DNA from: Stenotrophomonas_A sp035629025
GTDB lineage: Bacteria > Pseudomonadota > Gammaproteobacteria > Xanthomonadales > Xanthomonadaceae
DNA length: 64,000 bases
Assembly: GCA_035629025.1 (NCBI GenBank)
Contig: DASPIU010000061.1
Coordinates: 71,620 to 135,619 of the forward strand
Direction: 5' to 3'
The translations under genes and the position numbers were made by a program. Position 1 is the first letter of the stretch. Every line of letters begins with the position of its first letter. Of this stretch, positions 9,074 to 17,224 are shown piece by piece. The notes below the pieces were generated by a model that ran no database searches, was not told where the DNA came from, and worked only from the letters and a program-made list of their open reading frames with translations.

Positions 9074-9271
9074 TCAGTCGATCAGGACGAACTGCGCGCC
9101 GCAATACGGGCACTTGGCCTGCTGATTGGGTTCGTCCTCGATCGGCAGGTAGACGCGCGGATGCGAGTTCCACAGCGCCATCTCCGGGGTCGGGCAGCTC
9201 AGCGGCAAGGCGCTGCGGTGCACGTCGTAGCGCTTTTCGGCATTGGCGGGCGCGGTGGCGGTATGGCTCAT
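9074..9271 (-). CDS. small zinc-finger domain protein (zf-CHCC)
   Basis: A 65-residue protein with the CHCC-type zinc-finger pattern: SCPTPEMALWNSHPRVYLPI supplies Cys and His, and CPYCGAQF supplies the CxxC. The fold is shared with the NDUFS6 accessory subunit of complex I and with many tiny proteobacterial proteins of unknown role. It lies just upstream of the glycosyltransferase on the same strand, with a 9-bp gap, so it may be cotranscribed. Function is not known. Confidence 0.85.
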   Translation of the reverse strand: MSHTATAPANAEKRYDVHRSALPLSCPTPEMALWNSHPRVYLPIEDEPNQQAKCPYCGAQFVLID

Positions 9272-9406
9272 GGCGGGGGTCGCAGGCAGTACGGAACGAG
9301 GGGCCGATTCTACCAGTGTTGCCCCGGGGCCGGCCCGGGGGCGGGCCAGGCGCCGGCTTCACGTTCCCGCCCCCGGCCGCAGGCGCCGTCACGGAACAAC
9401 CGCCGC

Positions 9407-9955
9407 TCAGCCGGCTACCCGCCCAAACAGCAGGCCAAGCGCCAGCAACGCGTTGCTCACCAGCAAATGCAGGCACAGCACCATGACGAAGGCCTGCTTG
9501 CGCCCGGCTGGCCGCCATACCGCGTACGTGACCGCGTAGAGGAAACCCTGCACACCACCGCCGAGCAGCAGTTTGCTGAAACCAGACGAGTGCAGCAGAG
9601 TGAAGGCCGCCCAGGACACGGCGATGCGCACCCGCTGATTGACGCCCTGGCGCAGCAGCGCTTCCTGTATCCATTCCTGGAACACGAGCGTCTCGAATAC
9701 GGGCGCCGCCAACCCGACCACCAGCCAGAGGATCAACCACTGCTCGGTCGCCAGCGTCACCGCGGGCGTGTACATGGCGACCGGAACGGCGATCCACAGT
9801 ACCAACACAAAGCAGGCCGCCGTGTAGGGCAACGCGCCAGTGGACTTGAGCACGTATAGCGGCTGCAGGAGATTCGGCGCGCGTCGCTTGGCGCGGATGC
9901 CATTGCGTGGCTTCATCGCGTTTGCGTCGCCGGATGTGTCTGGTGCATGGTGCAT
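9407..9955 (-). CDS. CPBP-family intramembrane protein (CAAX protease / bacteriocin-processing type)
   Basis: A 182-residue membrane protein with about four hydrophobic segments. The putative active-site blocks are ETLVFQEWIQEALLR (motif 1, with E-T replacing the usual E-E), FTLLH (motif 2, FxxxH) and HLLVSN (motif 3, HxxxN). The family comprises glutamic-type intramembrane proteases and related bacteriocin self-immunity proteins. The start at 9955 has a strong GGGAGGAG site 6 nt away. It is divergent from an XRE regulator 228 bp away, so the pair may be co-regulated. The changed second glutamate makes enzymatic activity uncertain. Confidence 0.7.
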   Translation of the reverse strand: MHHAPDTSGDANAMKPRNGIRAKRRAPNLLQPLYVLKSTGALPYTAACFVLVLWIAVPVAMYTPAVTLATEQWLILWLVVGLAAPVFETLVFQEWIQEALLRQGVNQRVRIAVSWAAFTLLHSSGFSKLLLGGGVQGFLYAVTYAVWRPAGRKQAFVMVLCLHLLVSNALLALGLLFGRVAG

Positions 9956-10183
9956 GCTCGCTCCTCCCTGGATTCGTGCTTTGCGCACGCGCACGATCAC
10001 AGACGGACACGCAGCGCTCAACCGCGCGCATACGTCAAAGCCGTTGTCATTCATGATCGCTAGCGCCGTGCCACAAGCGCTGAAAGATGCATTGCCAACA
10101 GAGCAATCCAGTTGCGCCAGAATCGCTTGCACAGGCTCCAATTCGCTGCGTACGGCGCTAATCTTCTCCACGAGGAGAAGCGA

Positions 10184-10546
10184 ATGGAAAGGGACATCGG
10201 CACTCGCATCCGCAGTGCTCGGCGCATCGCCGGCATCACGCAAGCGGGGCTGGCTGAACGCTTGAACGTGACGCGTAGCGCAGTGGCCAACTGGGAACGC
10301 GTCAGTGGCGTCTGGCCAGCGAGCGCGCGCTTGATGGCGATCGCCGTGACCACGGGCGTGTCCTACGAATGGCTTGCCACCGGTCGTGGCATGCCCACCG
10401 ACGAAGTGCCGCCACCCGCGGTGGCAGGCGAACTGGTGGACGACCCGAAGGAGCTGCGCCTGCTGCGCGCGTATCGGGGCTGCCAGAGCGCGGTGCGGCG
10501 TGCGCTGCTGGACATGGCCGAATCGCAGCGCCATCGGCGTGCGTAA
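10184..10546 (+). CDS. XRE-family helix-turn-helix regulator
   Basis: A 120-residue DNA-binding protein. The Cro/CI-type helix-turn-helix occupies residues 5-60 (IGTRIRSARRIAGITQAGLAE, then TRSAVANWERVSG). The C-terminal tail is charged, ends in SQRHRRA, and has no recognisable effector domain. Start ATG 10184 follows a GAGGAGAAG site. It lies divergent from the CPBP gene and 150 bp before the AbiF locus. In the gap to the CPBP gene, ATTGC-N7-GCAAT around the base-10100 region is a possible operator. Confidence 0.85.
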   Translation: MERDIGTRIRSARRIAGITQAGLAERLNVTRSAVANWERVSGVWPASARLMAIAVTTGVSYEWLATGRGMPTDEVPPPAVAGELVDDPKELRLLRAYRGCQSAVRRALLDMAESQRHRRA

Positions 10547-10590
10547 GGAGGTTGGCGCGCCGGGGCTGCGCGAAGCAAGGAATGCGACAG

Positions 10591-10619
10591 TTGTCTACGA
10601 TGGGCCATTACGATAAAAT
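10591..10619 (+). promoter_or_regulatory. sigma-70-like promoter upstream of the AbiF-linked RNA
   Basis: TTGTCT at 10591-10596 and TAAAAT at 10614-10619 are separated by exactly 17 bp, predicting a transcript start near 10626. This is just before the structured element and well clear of the upstream XRE stop codon, so the RNA and AbiF can be expressed independently of the XRE gene. Confidence 0.6.
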
Positions 10620-10625
10620 CCCTGT

Positions 10626-10686
10626 CAACATACCCGCCACGCTTAGCCCTGCTTCGGTAGGTGATGCGCATAAATGGCGGGTTTTT
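10626..10686 (+). ncRNA. candidate structured RNA (possible RNA antitoxin) upstream of AbiF
   Basis: A predicted RNA of about 60 nt. The outer stem ACCCGCCA (10632-10639) pairs with TGGCGGGT (10675-10682). Inside it, CGC/GCG (10640-10642 with 10666-10668) and a CCTGC-TTCG-GTAGG hairpin (10648-10661) stack. A TTTTT run follows at once, so the whole fold could be an intrinsic terminator ten bases before the abiF start codon. The layout promoter, small RNA, leaky terminator, toxin resembles type III toxin-antitoxin loci. The RNA role is inference; the stems are directly visible. Confidence 0.55.
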
Positions 10687-10696
10687 ATTGCCTGAG

Positions 10697-11575
10697 ATGC
10701 GCTACTCAAAGCAACCCCTTTCGTTCGCCGACCAGTTGCAGCTCATGCAGGACCGTGGGCTGATCGTTCGGGATCCGGCACGCGCGCTTCGTTGGCTGAA
10801 GAACGTCAGTTACTACCGCCTCAGTGCGTACTTCCTCCCGTTCAAGCGAGATGAAGCCTTTATCCCCGGCACCGAGTTCGACGACATAGCGGGTCTCTAC
10901 ATCTTTGATCGCAAGCTTCGTTTACTTGTGCTGGATGCGATCGAGCGCGTCGAAGTCGCGATTCGCACGGCAGTCGCGTACGAAATCTCGCGCATCGGCG
11001 GTGCATTTGGCCATGTCAACCCTGCGAACTTCGCTCCGCAGTATCGTCATGCCGATCTGCTGCGCGACATCCGGACGGAAGAAGTCCGCGCAGGCGAAAC
11101 CTTCGTCCAGCATTTCCGCAACAAGTACACAAGCGAGCCCGACTTGCCAGTATGGATGGCAACAGAACTGCTCTCCTTCGGGACGATTTCGCTGATGTAT
11201 CGATTCATGCCCCCGGCGTCGAAGTCGGCAATCGCACGTCCCTACGGCGTCCCCGATGCATTCTTCGCCCGATGGCTGCACTCGCTGAGCTACGTGCGCA
11301 ACGTCTGTGCGCATCACAAGCGGCTATGGAATCGCGAGTTTGCGATTCGCCCACCTCTCCCCACTCGCACTCGCACCGTGGCATGGGGACCGACGATTCC
11401 CCACGCGGGCCGCATTTATTGCGCCTTGGCGATCCTGAGGCATCTACTGCTCGTTGTATCGCCGGGATGCCACTGGAAGGCGCGACTTGAGGGACTGCTT
11501 GCACAGCACCCTCACGTGTGCAGGCAGGCGATGGGCTTCGATCCGGATTGGCAAAGCCGGACCTTGTGGCGATGA
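10697..11575 (+). CDS. AbiF/AbiD-type abortive infection protein (Abi_2 family, HEPN ribonuclease)
   Basis: A 292-residue protein of the Abi_2 family. The N-terminal signature is SKQPLSFADQLQLMQDRGL, then ALRWLKNVSYYRLSAYFLPF. The HEPN catalytic motif RxxxxH is intact as R201-NVCA-H206 in SYVRNVCAHHKRLWNR. Family members cause phage-triggered growth arrest or death through RNA cleavage, and have been proposed as relatives of Cas13 that act with an adjacent non-coding RNA. Start 10697 was chosen over the GTG at 10661 because that would read through the structured RNA upstream. The gene stands alone between an XRE regulator and malic enzyme, as accessory defence genes often do. Confidence 0.88.
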   Translation: MRYSKQPLSFADQLQLMQDRGLIVRDPARALRWLKNVSYYRLSAYFLPFKRDEAFIPGTEFDDIAGLYIFDRKLRLLVLDAIERVEVAIRTAVAYEISRIGGAFGHVNPANFAPQYRHADLLRDIRTEEVRAGETFVQHFRNKYTSEPDLPVWMATELLSFGTISLMYRFMPPASKSAIARPYGVPDAFFARWLHSLSYVRNVCAHHKRLWNREFAIRPPLPTRTRTVAWGPTIPHAGRIYCALAILRHLLLVVSPGCHWKARLEGLLAQHPHVCRQAMGFDPDWQSRTLWR

Positions 11576-11658
11576 GTCGTCTACCGGCTGTCCACCAGCG
11601 TTAGAGCCCCCCAACAGCAGCAATGCCGTTCAAACGGAGGCGCTCCAACCGGACTCGC

Positions 11659-13947
11659 TCAACCCCGCTCAGCTTCCATCTGCTTGCGGATCTGCGCATC
11701 CACCGCGGCAATCGCGGTCATGTTCATCACCCGGCGCGAGGTCGCGCTGGAGGTGAGGATGTGGACCGGCTTGGAAATGCCCATCAGGATCGGGCCAATC
11801 GCCACGCCGTCGGTGAACACCCGCACCAGGTTGTAGGCGATGTTGGCCGCCTCCAGGTTGGGCAGCACGAACAGGTTGGCGCGACCTTTGAGCGTGCTGT
11901 TGGGCATGATCTTCTGCCGCAGCGCCTCGTCCCAGGCGGTGTCGCCCTGCATCTCGCCGTCGATGTTGAGCTTGGGGTTGCGCTTGACCAGCAGCTCGCG
12001 CACCTCGCGCATCTTCAGCGCGTCACGCGAGGCGTGGCTGCCGAAGTTGGAGTGCGACAGCAGCGCAATCGCCGGCTCGATGCCGAACAGCTTCAGGCGG
12101 TACGCCGCCTGCAGCGTGGCCTCGACAATCTGCTCGGCGGTCGGGTCTTCCTGCACGTGGGTATCGACGAAGAAGAACGCGCCCTGCTGGTTGATCACGC
12201 CGGTCATCGCCGAAGTCGAGCTCACCCGCGGTTCCAGCGGGATCACGCTGCGCACGTAGCCGAGCTTCTTGTGGAAGCGGCCGACCACGCCGGTCAGCAT
12301 CGCGTCGGCCTCGCCACGCGCGACCATGACCGCGGCAATCAGCGTCGGACGCGAGCGCATCAGTTCCTTGGCCGCGCTGACGGTCACGCCGCGGCGCTCG
12401 GTCAGGCGGTGGTAGTACTGCCAGTAATCGTTGAAGCGCGGATCGTCGAGGATGTTGGTGATCTCGAAGTCGGTGCCCGCCTTCATGCGCAGCCCCATGC
12501 GGCAGATGCGCGTCTCGATCACATCGGGGCGGCCGATCAGGATCGGGAAGGCCAGGCCTTCGTCCACTACGTTCTGCACCGCGCGCAGCACCACTTCCTC
12601 TTCGCCCTCGGCGTAGACCACGCGCTGCTTGTCGGTGCGCGCGGCGTCGTACACCGGCTTCATCATCAGGCTGGTGCGGTAGACGAACTGGCTCAGCTGC
12701 TCGCGGTAAGCGGCCATGTCGGTGATTGGCCGCGTGGCCACGCCCGAGTCCATCGCCGCCTGCGCCACCGCCGAGGACAGCTCCACCAGCAGGCGCGGGT
12801 CGAGCGGGCGCGGGATCAGGTAATCAGGCCCGAAACTCGGCGTTTCGCCGCCATAGGCCGCGCCCAGGTCGGAGGCTTCGCGCCGCGCCAGGGCGGCAAT
12901 GGCGCGCACGCAGGCGACCTTCATTTCCTCGTTGATCGAGGTCGAGCCCACGTCCAGTGCGCCGCGGAACAGATAGGGGAAGCACAGGACGTTGTTGATC
13001 TGGTTCGGGTAGTCCGAACGGCCGGTGCCGATGATCGCGTCGGGGCGCACCGCGCGCGCCGCCTCCGGCATGATTTCCGGGTTCGGGTTGGCAAGGGCGA
13101 AGATCACCGGGTTGGGCGCCATCGTGGCGACCATTTCCGGGGTCAGGATGCCGGCGGCCGACAGGCCTAGGAAGATGTCAGCGCCCTCGACGATCTCGGC
13201 CAGGGTGCGCTTGGGCGTGTCGCGGGCGTAACGCGCCTTCTCCGGGTCCAGGTCGGTGCGCTCGGTGTGCAGCACGCCGTCGCGGTCATAGGCGAGGATG
13301 TTTTCCGGCTTCAGGCCCAGCGACACCAGCATGTTCACGCAGGAAATGCCCGCCGCGCCCATGCCGGTGGTGGCGAGCTTGACCTCGCCGATCTTCTTGC
13401 CGGTGATCTCCATGGCGTTGATCACCGCCGCGCCGACGATGATCGCCGTGCCGTGCTGGTCATCATGGAATACCGGGATGTTCATGCGCTCGCGCAGCTT
13501 GCGCTCGACGATGAAGCACTCCGGCGCCTTGATGTCTTCCAGGTTGATGCCGCCGAAGGTCGGCTCCAGCGAGGCGATGATGTCGACCAGCTTGTCCGGG
13601 TCCTGCTCGTTGACCTCGATGTCGAACACGTCGATGCCGGCGAACTTCTGGAACAGCACGCCCTTGCCTTCCATCACCGGCTTGCCCGCCAGCGGGCCGA
13701 TGTTGCCCAGGCCGAGTACCGCGGTGCCGTTGGAAATCACCGCCACCAGGTTGCCACGCGCGGTCAGCTCACTGGCCTGGCGCGGGTCCTCGACGATCGC
13801 CTGGCAGGCAAAGGCCACACCCGGCGAGTAGGCCAGCGACAGGTCGCGCTGGGTCAGCATGGGCTTGGTCGCGATGACCTTGATCTTGCCCGCCGGGGCC
13901 ATGCGGTGGTAGTCGAGGGCGGCCTTCTTGAACTCGTCGTTGGACAT
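11659..13947 (-). CDS. maeB: NADP-dependent malic enzyme with C-terminal phosphotransacetylase-like domain
   Basis: Oxidatively decarboxylates malate to pyruvate with NADP; 762 residues, the usual size of the two-domain form. The N-terminal malic part (1-425) has LAYSPGVAFACQAI, NGTAVLGLGNIGPLAGKPVMEGK, FHDDQHGTA and the NAD-binding TTGMGAAGIS. The C-terminal part (about 430-755) is a PTA-like domain, generally regulatory (acetyl-CoA sensing) rather than catalytic. It lies 175 bp downstream of the C4-dicarboxylate symporter on the same strand, so malate uptake and use are neighbours. A GC-rich terminator lies between them, so separate transcription is likely. Confidence 0.95.
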   Translation of the reverse strand: MSNDEFKKAALDYHRMAPAGKIKVIATKPMLTQRDLSLAYSPGVAFACQAIVEDPRQASELTARGNLVAVISNGTAVLGLGNIGPLAGKPVMEGKGVLFQKFAGIDVFDIEVNEQDPDKLVDIIASLEPTFGGINLEDIKAPECFIVERKLRERMNIPVFHDDQHGTAIIVGAAVINAMEITGKKIGEVKLATTGMGAAGISCVNMLVSLGLKPENILAYDRDGVLHTERTDLDPEKARYARDTPKRTLAEIVEGADIFLGLSAAGILTPEMVATMAPNPVIFALANPNPEIMPEAARAVRPDAIIGTGRSDYPNQINNVLCFPYLFRGALDVGSTSINEEMKVACVRAIAALARREASDLGAAYGGETPSFGPDYLIPRPLDPRLLVELSSAVAQAAMDSGVATRPITDMAAYREQLSQFVYRTSLMMKPVYDAARTDKQRVVYAEGEEEVVLRAVQNVVDEGLAFPILIGRPDVIETRICRMGLRMKAGTDFEITNILDDPRFNDYWQYYHRLTERRGVTVSAAKELMRSRPTLIAAVMVARGEADAMLTGVVGRFHKKLGYVRSVIPLEPRVSSTSAMTGVINQQGAFFFVDTHVQEDPTAEQIVEATLQAAYRLKLFGIEPAIALLSHSNFGSHASRDALKMREVRELLVKRNPKLNIDGEMQGDTAWDEALRQKIMPNSTLKGRANLFVLPNLEAANIAYNLVRVFTDGVAIGPILMGISKPVHILTSSATSRRVMNMTAIAAVDAQIRKQMEAERG

Positions 13948-14058
13948 CGAGGTTTCTGTTTGGCGGAAGCGCGAGACCGGGGATTCTACCCGGCCGATGG
14001 TGACGCTGGCTGTCGCGCAGCTGTCGCCAGGACATGGCGCGCATGTTGCGATGCGGCG

Positions 14059-14089
14059 AAAACGCGCCCGCCGCGCTGCGGCGGCGGGC
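14059..14089 (-). terminator. intrinsic terminator after dctA
   Basis: A 9-bp GCCCGCCGC/GCGGCGGGC stem (14066-14074 with 14081-14089) is followed on the minus strand by GCG and then TTTT (complement of 14059-14062), 34 bp beyond the dctA stop. Confidence 0.65.
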
Positions 14090-14122
14090 TTGTGGAGACA
14101 GCGGCAAAGGGTGGCAGGCGCC

Positions 14123-15502
14123 TCAATCCGGGCTCTTGTCGTCCACGCCGACGAAGGCCGCGGCCAGTACCGGCGGCGCTGCATAGGGATCTTCGCCCTG
14201 GTCCAGCGCGCGCTGCAGTTGCTCGCGGTCCAGCGCATTCTCCCAGCGCGACACCACCACCGTGGCCACCGCATTGCCGATGAAGTTGGTCAGCGAGCGG
14301 CATTCGCTCATGAAGCGGTCCACGCCGAGGATCAGCGCCATGCCCGCCACCGGCACCTCCGGCACCACTGACAGCGTCGCGGCCAGGGTGATGAAGCCGG
14401 CACCGGTGACACCAGCCGCACCCTTGGAGCTGAGCATCGCCACCAGCAGCAAGGTGATCTGGTGGCCCAGGGTGAGCTCGGTATTGGTGGCCTGGGCGAT
14501 GAACAGCGCCGCCAGCGTCATGTACAGGTTGGTGCCGTCCAGGTTGAAGGAGTAACCGGTGGGCACGACCAGGCCGACCACCGACTTGCTGCAACCGGCC
14601 TTCTCCATCTTCTCCATCAGCGAGGGCAGCGCCGATTCGGACGAGGACGTGCCCAGCACCAGCAGCAGCTCGGCCTTGAGGTAGCGGATGAGCTTGAGCA
14701 CGGAGAAGCCGCACAGGCGCGCCACCAGACCCAGGATCAGCAGGACGAACAGCAGCGAGCTGACGTAGAACGAGCCCACCAGCCAGGCCAGGTTGACCAG
14801 CGACTCGACCCCGTACTTGCCGATGGTGAAGGCAATCGCGCCAAAGGCACCGATCGGCGCGGCCCGCATCAGGATGTGCACCAGGCGGAACACCGGCGCG
14901 GTCAGCGCTTCGAGGAAGACCTGGATCGGCCGGCCGCGCTCGCCCACCATCGCCAGGGCGATGCCGAACAGCACCGCCACGAACAGGGTCTGCAGGATGT
15001 TGCCATCCACGAACGCGCTGACCAGCGTGTTGGGGATGATGTCCATCAGGAAGCCGACCAGGGTCAGGTCATGCGACTTCTGCACGTAGCTGTGCACCGC
15101 GGTCTGGTCGAGGTCGGCGGCGTTGACGTTCATGCCGGCGCCGGGCTGGACCACGTGCGCCACGACCATGCCGACCACCAGCGCCAGCGTGGAGAAGAAC
15201 AGGAAGTACACCATCGCCTTGGCAAACACGCGTCCGACGGTGCGCAGTTGGCTCATGCCGGCGATGCCGGTGACGATGGTCAGGAAGATGACCGGGGTGA
15301 TGATCATCTTCACCAGCTTGATGAAGGCGTCACCCAGCGGCTTGAGCGATTCGCCCAGCGCCGGCTCGTAATGGCCGAGGACCGCACCCAGCACGATCGC
15401 CACCACCACCTGGAAATACAGCTGCCGGTACAGCGGCAGCGATGAGGGACGCGGCGGGCGCGAATCGGGATCGGGCAGCGAACCGGGGGTCGCGACTTGC
15501 AT
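14123..15502 (-). CDS. dctA: dicarboxylate/amino acid:cation symporter (DctA/GltP family)
   Basis: Secondary transporter of 459 residues in the inner membrane. It has about eight membrane segments plus re-entrant loops with the serine-rich GTSSSESALPSLMEKME and the substrate/cation motif PTGYSFNLDGTNLYMTLAAL. These are typical of C4-dicarboxylate (succinate, fumarate, malate) carriers, though glutamate/aspartate carriers share them. Start 15502 has GGAG nine bases upstream; the longer frame to 15634 has no support. Malic enzyme downstream and a DctB-like sensor kinase nearby favour dicarboxylates as substrate. Confidence 0.88.
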   Translation of the reverse strand: MQVATPGSLPDPDSRPPRPSSLPLYRQLYFQVVVAIVLGAVLGHYEPALGESLKPLGDAFIKLVKMIITPVIFLTIVTGIAGMSQLRTVGRVFAKAMVYFLFFSTLALVVGMVVAHVVQPGAGMNVNAADLDQTAVHSYVQKSHDLTLVGFLMDIIPNTLVSAFVDGNILQTLFVAVLFGIALAMVGERGRPIQVFLEALTAPVFRLVHILMRAAPIGAFGAIAFTIGKYGVESLVNLAWLVGSFYVSSLLFVLLILGLVARLCGFSVLKLIRYLKAELLLVLGTSSSESALPSLMEKMEKAGCSKSVVGLVVPTGYSFNLDGTNLYMTLAALFIAQATNTELTLGHQITLLLVAMLSSKGAAGVTGAGFITLAATLSVVPEVPVAGMALILGVDRFMSECRSLTNFIGNAVATVVVSRWENALDREQLQRALDQGEDPYAAPPVLAAAFVGVDDKSPD

Positions 15503-15734
15503 GTTCGGCACTCCAGCGGACGGAGGGCCGGCTGGCGCTCCTGCGCGGACTTTGTAGCCCAGCAAGGCACGCACCGCAGATAGCCTATTGGTACTAGATG
15601 CACGGTTCATCACGCACTGCGCACCTAGAATCAATATTCCGGCGCTCCGGCCGCTATCAGATTCGCAACGCCGAGCGATGCACTGCGCATCCGGCCGCCC
15701 CGCCGCCGGGCGTCCTCCCTACAAAGACCACGCC

Positions 15735-16904
15735 ATGAAACCCACCACCCTGTTTTCCGCACTGTGCCTGTGCGCCCTCCCCGCCGCCGCCAGCGCCGCC
15801 GACTTCGACGCCTGGCCGACCAAGTACACCTTCGAGGACGGCACCGAGCTTGCCGGCACCTTGAACTTCGCCTATGACACCAATGACTTTTCCGGTGACG
15901 ACCGCCTGGAAGACGACAACGGCATGCGCCGCCGCGAATTCGGCGCGACGCTGAAGAAGAAGGGCGTGTACGACGCGATGGTGTACTTCGACTTTGAAGC
16001 GCACACCTGGCTGGACGTGTACCTGCGCATGGAGACCAAGGCGCTGTTTGGCACGGACTTCGGCAAGATCCGCGTCGGCTACATGAAGACACCGGTGGGC
16101 CTGGATGCGGTGACCAGCTCGCGAGCGGGCAGCTTCCTGGAAGTGGCGCTCCCGGTGCAGGCGATCTACGCCGGCCGCCGCACCGGTGTCGAGTGGACGC
16201 TGGAAAAGCCGCAGTACTTCCTGCAGGCCGGCGCCTACGGCGGCAAGGATCTGCAGGGCGACAACCCGGGCACGATGCAGGCCGTACGCGGCGTGTGGAC
16301 ACCGATCAAGGCGGCGGGCGATGTGCTGCACCTGGGCCTGTCGGCGTCGGTGGAGAATCCGCGCGGCTACCACAATGGCCGCGACGAGCATTTCGATGCG
16401 GCCGCGCGTCTGCGCGCACGCCCGGAAGCGGGCCTGACCGACGTGCGCCTGGTCGATTCGGGCACGCTGACGCCGGTGGACCAGATTCGCCGCGCGGGTT
16501 TCGAGGGCATCTGGATTCACGGCCCGTTCTCGGTGCAGGGCGAGGCGTTGCAGGCCAAGGTCACGCGCGAGGGCGGCCTGCCCGACTACAGCGTGGATGG
16601 CCAGTACATCTATGGCAGCTGGATCGTCACCGGCGAAAGCCGCCCGTACGCGGCCGGCGCGGTGGCCAACGTCAAGCCGGCGCATGCCTATGGCGCGGTG
16701 GAACTGCTGGCGCGCTACAGCCGCCTGGATTTGCAGGACACCGGCCTGGATGGCGGGCGGCAGCATGACTGGACGTTCGGCGCGAACTGGTATCTGACCA
16801 GCCACTTCAAGTTCCAGGCCAACTACGTGAAGGTGGATGCGAGCCGGCGCGGCGTGCATACCAAGCCGGATATCGTGGAGTTGCGGGCGCAGGTGATGTT
16901 CTGA
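15735..16904 (+). CDS. OprO/OprP-family porin
   Basis: Outer-membrane beta-barrel protein of 389 residues with a signal peptide cleaved after AAASA at about residue 22. The barrel shows alternating aromatic strands (FGATLKKKGVYDAMVYFDFE, YMKTPVGLDAVTSS, GIWIHGPFSVQGE), the OprP-type SWIVTGESRPY, and a C-terminal strand ending in phenylalanine (AQVMF) for Bam insertion. Family members are anion-selective (phosphate, polyphosphate), but many in this lineage serve other acids. It lies between the dicarboxylate symporter and the organic-acid sensor kinase, so an organic-acid role is plausible. Confidence 0.85.
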   Translation: MKPTTLFSALCLCALPAAASAADFDAWPTKYTFEDGTELAGTLNFAYDTNDFSGDDRLEDDNGMRRREFGATLKKKGVYDAMVYFDFEAHTWLDVYLRMETKALFGTDFGKIRVGYMKTPVGLDAVTSSRAGSFLEVALPVQAIYAGRRTGVEWTLEKPQYFLQAGAYGGKDLQGDNPGTMQAVRGVWTPIKAAGDVLHLGLSASVENPRGYHNGRDEHFDAAARLRARPEAGLTDVRLVDSGTLTPVDQIRRAGFEGIWIHGPFSVQGEALQAKVTREGGLPDYSVDGQYIYGSWIVTGESRPYAAGAVANVKPAHAYGAVELLARYSRLDLQDTGLDGGRQHDWTFGANWYLTSHFKFQANYVKVDASRRGVHTKPDIVELRAQVMF

Positions 16905-16958
16905 TTTTGGTTTTTGCGGGGCTGTTGGCTGTTGGCTGCTGATGGTGGGCTGCATGGC

Positions 16959-17058
16959 GGGTGGGGTAGGCCCTGCCAGGACACGCCGTGAACCCATCCA
17001 TGGGGGCTCGTAGGCAACATCCATGTTGCCTACGGTCCTGGCAGGGCCTACCCCACCC
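16959..17058. repeat. long inverted repeat with nested hairpins
   Basis: Perfect 24-bp arms at 16959-16982 (starting GGGTGGGGTAGGCCCTGCC) and 17035-17058 enclose two further hairpins: CCCAT-CC-ATGGG, and GTAGGCAACAT-CC-ATGTTGCCTAC at 17010-17033. The whole could form a three-way junction in RNA or a cruciform in DNA. Similar extragenic palindromes occur in xanthomonad genomes. It lies in the 320-bp gap between the porin and the kinase, which also holds a REP unit and no gene. Confidence 0.8.
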
Positions 17059-17141
17059 ACCCGACACTGCCCCGCGGGCGGTGGGGTGGGAAAAGCGGGC
17101 TCTGCGCGAACTGTTGGACCTGGATATTTTCCGGGGTCCTT

Positions 17142-17183
17142 GTAGGAGGGGCTTCAGCCCCGACCGAGCGGAGCCGCGCCTAC
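17142..17183. repeat. single GTAG-type REP unit
   Basis: Starts GTAGGAGGGGCTTCAGCCCC, has the hairpin GGGGCT-TC-AGCCCC, and ends in a CTAC tail after GAGCCGCGC. It is the same family as the copies at 4158 and 40696 but its second half is degenerate, so it is not a full REPIN. It lies 41 bp before the kinase start. Confidence 0.75.
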
Positions 17184-17224
17184 AGGAGCGGTTTCGAGCA
17201 CACCCTCTATAGTTCCGCTCAGCC

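Noticed and set aside
11623..13170. 515-codon plus-strand frame
   Set aside because: Antisense shadow of malic enzyme.
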